64,000 nt of DNA, taken from positions 358,006-422,005 of the forward strand of contig CAJTGF010000001.1 of NCBI GenBank assembly GCA_910575585.1, read 5' to 3'. This DNA is from Clostridiaceae bacterium (GTDB lineage Bacteria > Bacillota > Clostridia > Lachnospirales > Lachnospiraceae). Both the position numbers and the translations under genes were made by a program. Under the pieces are notes generated by a model, which was not told the origin of the DNA, did no database searches, and worked only from the letters and a program-made list of their open reading frames with translations. Within the stretch, counting starts at the first letter, position 1, and each line of letters starts with the position of its first letter. Of this stretch, positions 58,610 through 64,000 are shown piece after piece.

Positions 58610-59755
58610 ATGATACCTTTGGCAATGCCGGATTTAACCGGCAATGAAAAAAAATATTTGGATAACTGCATAGATACTACATATGTATCTTCGGTTGGTG
58701 AGTATGTGACTAAGTTTGAGGATATGACCGCGCAGGCAACCGGAAGTATTGGAGCTGTGGCCACATCATCCGGCACAACAGGACTCCACGCTGCATTGAC
58801 TGCTGCAGGGGTTAAACATGGTGATCTAGTTATCATACCAACATTTACATTTATCGCGTCTGCAAACGCCGTCCGGCATTGCGGCGCTGACCCATGGATG
58901 ATGGATATCCGTACATCCAACTGGTGCCTGGATCCTGATCTGGTAAAAACAGAGATTGAGATCAACTGCAGGCGGAGAGAAGACGGGAAGCTTTACCATA
59001 AGGCGCGTAATAAGCGTGTTGCCGCGCTGATGCCGGTATACACTCTCGGTAATATGCCGGACATGAAGGCATTCCGTGGTATTGCTGATGCGTATCAGAT
59101 CCCTCTCATCGCAGATGCCGCATGCGCAATAGGCGCGATCTATGAAGGACAGGCTCTCGGTCCTCTTGCAGATATGAGTGTGCTGTCTTTTAACGGCAAC
59201 AAGACCGTCACCTGCGGCGGCGGCGGTGCGGTAGTCGGCTGCGATCATAAGTTGTTAGAACATGTGCGTCATCTGACCACGACTGCCCGTGTCTGGCCGG
59301 ATTATGATTTCGATGAGGTTGGCTTTAATTATCGCATGACAAATATCCAAGCTGCCGTAGGCGTGGCGCAGATGGAGAGACTGGGCAGTTTCGTTGATGC
59401 AAAGCGTAAGGTAAGAAGGTACTATGAGGAACGATTAGATGAGCTGCAGAAGAAAGGCATTGGTTTCTTTCCTGCAACAGATGGGGCTTCCTGCTGGTTT
59501 TCAGGGATTGTTCTGCCAAAAGGGACAGATCTGGAGAATGCGAAAGAGATATGCGCCAAGTTAAAGAAAGAAGATATCGAAGCGCGCCCATTCTGGAAAC
59601 CTGTGCATCTGCAAGCCCCATATCTGGCTTGTCCAAGGAGTAAGTTGGATATTGCGCAAAATCTGTGGCAGAGGATGATCACACTGCCTTGCAGCACGAA
59701 TATTACGGAGGAAGAACTGGAGAAGGTTGTTAAGGCTGTGAAAGAATGTGTGTAG
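58610..59755 (+). CDS. DegT/DnrJ/EryC1 sugar aminotransferase (LegC-like)
   Basis: A 381-residue PLP-dependent aminotransferase placing an amino group at C4 of a keto-sugar nucleotide. The PLP Lys is in LSFNGNKTVTCGGGGAVV; ATSSGTTGLHAALTAAGV and FNYRMTNIQAAVGVAQMERL are family motifs. The start at 58610 is used because GAAGGATC precedes it; the frame opens at 58562. Immediately after the dehydratase fusion it fits LegC in the legionaminate pathway. Confidence 0.9.
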   Translation: MIPLAMPDLTGNEKKYLDNCIDTTYVSSVGEYVTKFEDMTAQATGSIGAVATSSGTTGLHAALTAAGVKHGDLVIIPTFTFIASANAVRHCGADPWMMDIRTSNWCLDPDLVKTEIEINCRRREDGKLYHKARNKRVAALMPVYTLGNMPDMKAFRGIADAYQIPLIADAACAIGAIYEGQALGPLADMSVLSFNGNKTVTCGGGGAVVGCDHKLLEHVRHLTTTARVWPDYDFDEVGFNYRMTNIQAAVGVAQMERLGSFVDAKRKVRRYYEERLDELQKKGIGFFPATDGASCWFSGIVLPKGTDLENAKEICAKLKKEDIEARPFWKPVHLQAPYLACPRSKLDIAQNLWQRMITLPCSTNITEEELEKVVKAVKECV

Positions 59756-59818
59756 GTGCCAAAGGGCATCAATGGACGGACGGGAAATACTGCGAATTTC
59801 GTAAAGGAGATATGATCA

Positions 59819-60886
59819 ATGCAAACCATAACCGATCAGTTTAAAAATAAGTGCCTTGTTATTACGGGAGGTACAGGAAGCTTTGGCTCAACAGTACTCA
59901 AACACTTTTTGACATCAGATATCTCTGAAATCCGTATGATCTCCAGGGATGAGAAGAAACAAGACATGATGAGACATGCGCTCCAGGCCAGGTATCCCGA
60001 ATACTGTTCCAAAGTACAGTTTTATATCGGTGATGTGAGAGATATCGATTCTGTTCGCAATGTCATGTTCGGAGCCGATTATGTATTCCACGCGGCAGCA
60101 TTGAAAGAAGTGCCATCGTGTGAGTTCTTTCCAATGGAAGCTGTTAAAACCAATATTATCGGTACTGACAATGTGATCACAGCGGCGGTTGAGAACAAGG
60201 TTGAAAAAGTTGTGTTTTTGTCAACGGATAAAGCGGCATATCCCATCAACTCCATGGGTATGACCAAGGCCATAGGCGAGAAGGTTGTCCAGGCAAGAGC
60301 TCAAAAAGCGTTTGAACGCAGCGGTACAGTTTTAGCCGGTACAAGATACGGCAATGTTATGTGTTCACGGGGATCGGTTATCCCTTTGTTCATCGACCAG
60401 ATCAAGCGTAAAGCGCCGATCACCATCACAGATCCCAACATGACGAGATTTCTAATGAATCTGGATGAAGCGGTAGAACTTGTAGCCTTTGCTTTTGAGC
60501 ATGCCCAGCCAGGCGATCTGTTCATCCAGAAAGCCGATGCCAGCACCATCGGAGACCTGGCTGATGGTGTGATGAAAGTGTTCGGGAGGACGGAGAAAAA
60601 GGTTATCGGTACACGTCACGGGGAGAAGCTGTATGAAACCCTGATGACCAGAGAAGAACAGCTAAGAGCTGTGGATATGGGACATTATTTTCGGATCTGT
60701 CCAGATGGAAGAAGCTTGAACTATGATAAGTTTTATGTTGAGGGTAATGTTCTGACAGAAGGGGATGAGGCTTATACAAGTCATAATACGAATCGTCTCG
60801 ATGTAGATGGTGTGGTAGAAAAGATCATGACAACGGATTATGTTAAGGAAGAACTTGAGGGCCGGCCTCATGCCGTAGAAGTATGA
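59819..60886 (+). CDS. capE: UDP-GlcNAc 4,6-dehydratase/5-epimerase (CapE/FnlA)
   Basis: A 355-residue SDR that begins UDP-N-acetyl-L-fucosamine synthesis from UDP-GlcNAc. KCLVITGGTGSFGSTVLKHF, HAAALKEVPSCEFFPMEAV and STDKAAYPINSMGMTKAIGE are the CapE/FnlA/WbjB signature blocks. GTRYGNVMCSRGSVIPLF is also typical. It overlaps the next gene by 4 bases. Together with the two downstream genes it makes a complete FucNAc cassette. Confidence 0.93.
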   Translation: MQTITDQFKNKCLVITGGTGSFGSTVLKHFLTSDISEIRMISRDEKKQDMMRHALQARYPEYCSKVQFYIGDVRDIDSVRNVMFGADYVFHAAALKEVPSCEFFPMEAVKTNIIGTDNVITAAVENKVEKVVFLSTDKAAYPINSMGMTKAIGEKVVQARAQKAFERSGTVLAGTRYGNVMCSRGSVIPLFIDQIKRKAPITITDPNMTRFLMNLDEAVELVAFAFEHAQPGDLFIQKADASTIGDLADGVMKVFGRTEKKVIGTRHGEKLYETLMTREEQLRAVDMGHYFRICPDGRSLNYDKFYVEGNVLTEGDEAYTSHNTNRLDVDGVVEKIMTTDYVKEELEGRPHAVEV

Positions 60887-62091
60887 TACATTCAGGAACA
60901 GGAGATATTTGTGCTATGGGATATCCTAAATGGAAAGATAATGGCAGGATAAAATTGATGATAATCGTCGGTACACGCCCGGAGATCATCAGGCTTGCCG
61001 CTGTTATAAAAAAATGCCGTAACTATTTTGATACGATCCTGGTCCATACCGGACAGAATTATGATCATAACTTGAATGGTATATTCTTTAAGGATCTCCG
61101 ATTGGCAGATCCGGAGCTGTATCTGGACGCTGCAGGAGCAGATTTAGGAGAGACCATGGGGAACATCATTGCCGCAAGCTACAAGGCGATGGCAGAAATG
61201 GAGCCGGAGGCAGTATTGGTCCTTGGCGATACAAACAGCTGCCTGTCTGTGATCGGAGCAAAACGTCTTCATATTCCGATCTTCCATATGGAAGCAGGAA
61301 ACAGGTGTAAGGATGAGTGTCTGCCGGAAGAGACGAATAGAAGGATTGTGGATATCATTTCAGATGTCAATCTGGCATATTCCGAGCATGCGCGCCGTTA
61401 CCTTGCGGATTGCGGCTTACCAAAAGAGCGCACTTATGTTACGGGATCGCCTATGGCCGAAGTGCTGACGGAGAATCTGGATGCGATCAAAGCATCGGAT
61501 GTGCATCAGAGATTAGGTTTAGAGAAAGGGAAATACATCCTTCTTTCTGCCCATAGGGAAGAAAATATTGATATAGAGAAGAATTTTATCAGTCTGTTTA
61601 CCGCGATCAATAAGATGGCAGAGAAATATGATATCCCTATCTTGTATTCCTGCCATCCGCGATCAAGGAAGAGGCTGGAGGCATCTGGATTCCAATTGGA
61701 TCCTCGGGTGATTCAACATGAGCCGTTGGGATTTCACGATTATAACTGTCTGCAGATGAATGCGTTTGCTGTAGTATCTGATTCCGGAACACTTCCGGAG
61801 GAGAGCAGTTTTTTTACGTCAATAGGACGGCCTATAGCGGCAGTGTGTATCAGAACATCCACGGAAAGGCCAGAGGCATTGGACAAAGCTTGTTTTATTC
61901 TTTCAGGCATTGATACAAAGGGGTTACTGCAGGCTGTGGATACTGCTGTAGAGATGGTTAGAGAAGAAAAGAACGGCGGGGCGATCCCGGTACCGGATTA
62001 TACGGATATCAATGTGTCGGATAAGATCGTGAAGATCATTCAGTCCTATGTTGGCGCGGTAAATAAGATGGTTTGGAGAAAAGAAATATAG
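60883..62091 (+). CDS. capG: UDP-N-acetyl sugar 2-epimerase (CapG/FnlC)
   Basis: A 402-residue non-hydrolysing 2-epimerase related to WecB. KLMIIVGTRPEIIRLAAVIK, NLGETMGNII-like region, GDTNSCLSVIGAKRLHIPIF and the C-terminal SDSGTLPEESSFF are present. In this cassette it performs the final C2 inversion yielding UDP-L-FucNAc. The start at 60883 overlaps CapE's stop; ATG 60916 or 60958 are alternatives. Confidence 0.9.
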   Translation: MIHSGTGDICAMGYPKWKDNGRIKLMIIVGTRPEIIRLAAVIKKCRNYFDTILVHTGQNYDHNLNGIFFKDLRLADPELYLDAAGADLGETMGNIIAASYKAMAEMEPEAVLVLGDTNSCLSVIGAKRLHIPIFHMEAGNRCKDECLPEETNRRIVDIISDVNLAYSEHARRYLADCGLPKERTYVTGSPMAEVLTENLDAIKASDVHQRLGLEKGKYILLSAHREENIDIEKNFISLFTAINKMAEKYDIPILYSCHPRSRKRLEASGFQLDPRVIQHEPLGFHDYNCLQMNAFAVVSDSGTLPEESSFFTSIGRPIAAVCIRTSTERPEALDKACFILSGIDTKGLLQAVDTAVEMVREEKNGGAIPVPDYTDINVSDKIVKIIQSYVGAVNKMVWRKEI

Positions 62092-62103
62092 GATGGTGGG
62101 ATA

Positions 62104-63303
62104 ATGGATATACTGGTGACTGGCGCTGCAGGATTTGTTGGCCGTAATCTTATAGAAAATCTGAAAAACATCCGGGATGGAAAGAACAGGACCAGACCGG
62201 GTATTGTGATCGGAGAGATCTTTGAATATGATTTGTCATCTGCACCCGAGGAATTGGATGCGTATTGCAAGAAGGCTGATTTTGTCTTTAATCTTGCGGG
62301 AGTGAACAGGCCGGAGGATCCAGAGGAATTTAAGAAGGGCAATTTTGGATTTGCATCTGCACTTCTGGATACTTTGAGGAAATATGGGAACAAGGCTCCC
62401 GTGATGCTTGCCAGCAGTATTCAGGCGACACTTGCAGGCCGGTTTGGAACATCAGAATATGGTCTCAGCAAGAAAGCCGGTGAAGACCTGTTCTTTCAGT
62501 ATGGCGAAGAGACAGGCGCTAGGGTATTCGTGTATCGGTTTCCTAATGTGGTTGGAAAATGGGTGCGTCCCAACTATAACAGCGCTGTGGGGACCTTTTG
62601 TAATAATATAGCCAATGATCTACCTATAACGGTGGATGATCCTGCCGTTGAGTTGGAACTGCTCTTTATTGATGATCTGATCGAAGAGATGTTTGACGCG
62701 CTGGAAGGAAAAGAGCATCACTGCGAGTTTGATGGCGTAAAAACCATACAAAGAGAAGACGGACGTTATTGCTGTGCGCCTACAACACATAAAGCTGCTT
62801 TGGGATATATTGTTGAATGTTTGAATCAATTTAAAGATCAGCCCCGGACGCTGATCATGCCGGCGATCCCGGATGGTTCCTTTGAGAAGAAGCTGTATTC
62901 TATGTATTTAAGTTATCTTCCAAAGGAGAAGGCTGTCTTTGATCTGAAGATGAGCAAGGATGACAGAGGTTCTTTTACCGAGATAATCAAGACTCTTGAT
63001 CACGGTCAGATCTCTGTAAACATCAATAAGCCCCAAGCTGTAAAAGGACAGCATTGGCACAATGGAAAATGGGAGATCTTTATCGTTGTTTCCGGTCATG
63101 GGCTGATTCAGGAACGGAAGATCGGGTCTGATGAGGTGATCCAGTTTGAGGTCAGCGGCGAAAGGCTCCAGGCAGTACAGATGCTGCCAGGGTATACGCA
63201 TAATATCATTAATCTATCTGATACGGAAGACCTTGTAACTGTGATGTGGGCAAATGAGATATTTGATCCGGAACATCCTGATACATACCGCGAGCCGGTG
63301 TGA
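62104..63303 (+). CDS. capF: CapF/FnlB-type bifunctional reductase with cupin domain
   Basis: A 399-residue enzyme with an N-terminal SDR domain (DILVTGAAGFVGRNLIENL; EYGLSKKAGEDLFF with Tyr and Lys) and a C-terminal cupin of about 110 residues. Its zinc ligands are probably in KGQHWHNGKWEIFIV and MLPGYTHNIIN. In CapF the cupin does the C3 epimerisation and the SDR the C4 reduction. It completes the CapE-CapG-CapF set. It is the last gene of the locus in the window. Confidence 0.93.
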   Translation: MDILVTGAAGFVGRNLIENLKNIRDGKNRTRPGIVIGEIFEYDLSSAPEELDAYCKKADFVFNLAGVNRPEDPEEFKKGNFGFASALLDTLRKYGNKAPVMLASSIQATLAGRFGTSEYGLSKKAGEDLFFQYGEETGARVFVYRFPNVVGKWVRPNYNSAVGTFCNNIANDLPITVDDPAVELELLFIDDLIEEMFDALEGKEHHCEFDGVKTIQREDGRYCCAPTTHKAALGYIVECLNQFKDQPRTLIMPAIPDGSFEKKLYSMYLSYLPKEKAVFDLKMSKDDRGSFTEIIKTLDHGQISVNINKPQAVKGQHWHNGKWEIFIVVSGHGLIQERKIGSDEVIQFEVSGERLQAVQMLPGYTHNIINLSDTEDLVTVMWANEIFDPEHPDTYREPV

Positions 63304-63669
63304 GGATGATAACGCAGCAGAGGAGGAAGGAAAGGGCGCTGCTATATACTGGAAGATGAATCTAACGAAAAAGTATTTGCCGCATCTGGTGAGGGTGTAA
63401 GAAATTTTGTGTCTATAGAAATTTAGGTTTCCCTGGTAAGAGTTCGATATGTAGTTTTTTGCTGTCGATTCCATGAATTTCCTGCTGTCGAAAGTTCTTT
63501 CTATTTATAGTATAACCACTGGGGGATTCTTTATACATTGTTACTTGATTTTTTCGTACCAAAATAAAGACATCTCAAAGTCTGCTTTTTGTGGGCTCTG
63601 CCCACACCCGGCCTCCGGAATAAAACTGGGCTTTTCTGGCAATACTCTCAATGCCGATGGAATAAGGCT
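63304..63669. other. Non-coding region after capF
   Basis: About 370 bases with no supported gene. A perfect small hairpin GTGGGC/GCCCAC lies near 63589-63603. The right half probably belongs to the 3' flank of the transposon fragment that follows. Confidence 0.4.
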
Positions 63670-63715
63670 GGGGCGGCTGCCTTTTCACTTGGAGCCGCCC
63701 TGGCTTTTTCTTTTT
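63670..63715 (+). terminator. Strong hairpin terminator with T-runs
   Basis: GGGCGGCT (63671-63678) pairs with AGCCGCCC (63693-63700), followed by TGGCTTTTTCTTTTT. It would end rightward transcription from the polysaccharide locus. It also lies immediately beyond the stop of the minus-strand transposase fragment. Confidence 0.8.
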
Positions 63716-63866
63716 ATAAATACTGTGTCAGCCTTTCTCCGTATAGGACGATCAGCTGGTTCAGCACCTGGTCCCATCCACGGTATCTCTGGGTCCATTT
63801 CTTTGTGATGTTCTCACTGGCCAGATACAGCATCTTCTCCAGGGACTGGTCACTAGTAGTCTGTCC
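63714..63866 (-). pseudogene. IS256-family transposase, C-terminal fragment
   Basis: On the minus strand the frame ends SDQSLEKMLYLASENITKKW, then TQRYRGWDQVLNQL and ERLTQYL, the hallmark C-terminus of Mutator/IS256 transposases. Only about 50 codons remain; upstream sequence is unrelated. It is a relic insertion marking the right border of the polysaccharide locus. Confidence 0.85.
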
Positions 63867-63889
63867 TTGAAATATTTGTGTAAATATTA

Positions 63890-64000
63890 TCATATGTACT
63901 TGAGCTCTGGATCAATGTCAGCCTCTGCGATATCTTCTGCGGTAATCTCATCGGTCTTGTACGTCCAATGATAAACTACTGGCGCCTCATTGATCTCATC
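63890..64000 (-). CDS. Partial hypothetical protein at window edge
   Basis: A minus-strand frame open to the window end, reading EAPVVYHWTYKTDEITAEDI then AEADIDPELKYI and a stop at 63890-63892. It is not recognised. The N-terminus is outside the window. The frame differs from the transposase fragment, so it is probably a separate gene truncated by the insertion or a natural end. Confidence 0.4.
   Translation of the reverse strand, partial: DEINEAPVVYHWTYKTDEITAEDIAEADIDPELKYI

Overview
The window reads as a spore-forming Clostridia chromosome, most likely Lachnospiraceae. It has a plsY-gpsA / spoIVA backbone, a complete LIV-type branched-chain amino acid ABC transporter, apparent SigE- and SigK-type sporulation promoters, a collagen-like spore-surface protein, a BlaI/BlaR1 pair and an IS256-family remnant. 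Species is not resolved. Housekeeping genes (1-13.7 kb) are GC-rich. The accessory zones (18-21 kb, 41-49 kb) are clearly more AT-rich.

Layout. 1-13.7 kb: plsY (partial), gpsA, an AAA/PD-(D/E)XK protein, livKHMGF with separate promoters for the binding protein and the permease genes, an L,D-transpeptidase-like secreted protein, spoIVA, a PARG-like macrodomain protein, a SpoU rRNA methyltransferase and a small ABC-type ATPase. 13.7-27.8 kb: an accessory graveyard. It holds the collagen-like protein, a serine recombinase with an in-frame amber codon, a PIN-like gene with a poly-G frameshift that runs into a flavodoxin tail, orphan AT-rich ORFs, a doubly frameshifted AraC regulator, DUF2000, BlaI/BlaR1, small element-type genes, a PIN toxin/antitoxin pair and a DUF4062 fragment.

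27.84-63.3 kb: one long, co-directional surface-polysaccharide locus. It opens with what looks like an invertible promoter. Two exact 25-bp inverted copies of a palindromic recombination-type site flank about 180 bp that carries a perfect TTGACA-17-TATAAT promoter. In this sequence that promoter faces away from the operon (OFF). Two NusG/LoaP-type antiterminators come next. Then follows an acyl-decoration module: PIG-L deacetylase, LpxD-like acyltransferase, SDR, ACP, acyl-activating ligase, thioesterase, LuxE, LuxC, and an LDH-family enzyme with a malate-type active-site arginine. After it come the initiating sugar transferase, an epimerase, glycosyltransferases (some broken), an N-acetyl-sugar amidotransferase, Wzy, a decayed MBOAT/SGNH O-acylation module, Wzx and a putative surface-carbohydrate transferase.

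The last third encodes sugar supply. There is a legionaminic/sialic-type nonulosonate pathway: PtmE-like nucleotidyltransferase, two NeuD/PglD acyltransferases, NeuB, NeuC and NeuA homologues, a MocA-oxidoreductase/4,6-dehydratase fusion, and a DegT aminotransferase. Interleaved with it are a thiolase and a 3-hydroxybutyryl-CoA dehydrogenase, which suggests an N-(3-hydroxybutyryl) substituent. A UDP-N-acetyl-L-fucosamine cassette (CapE, CapG, CapF) ends the locus. The whole can be read as a phase-variable capsule or exopolysaccharide carrying a nonulosonic acid, L-FucNAc and unusual hydroxyacyl decorations. The locus ends at a bidirectional terminator beside an IS256-type transposase fragment. 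No rRNA, tRNA or CRISPR array was seen.
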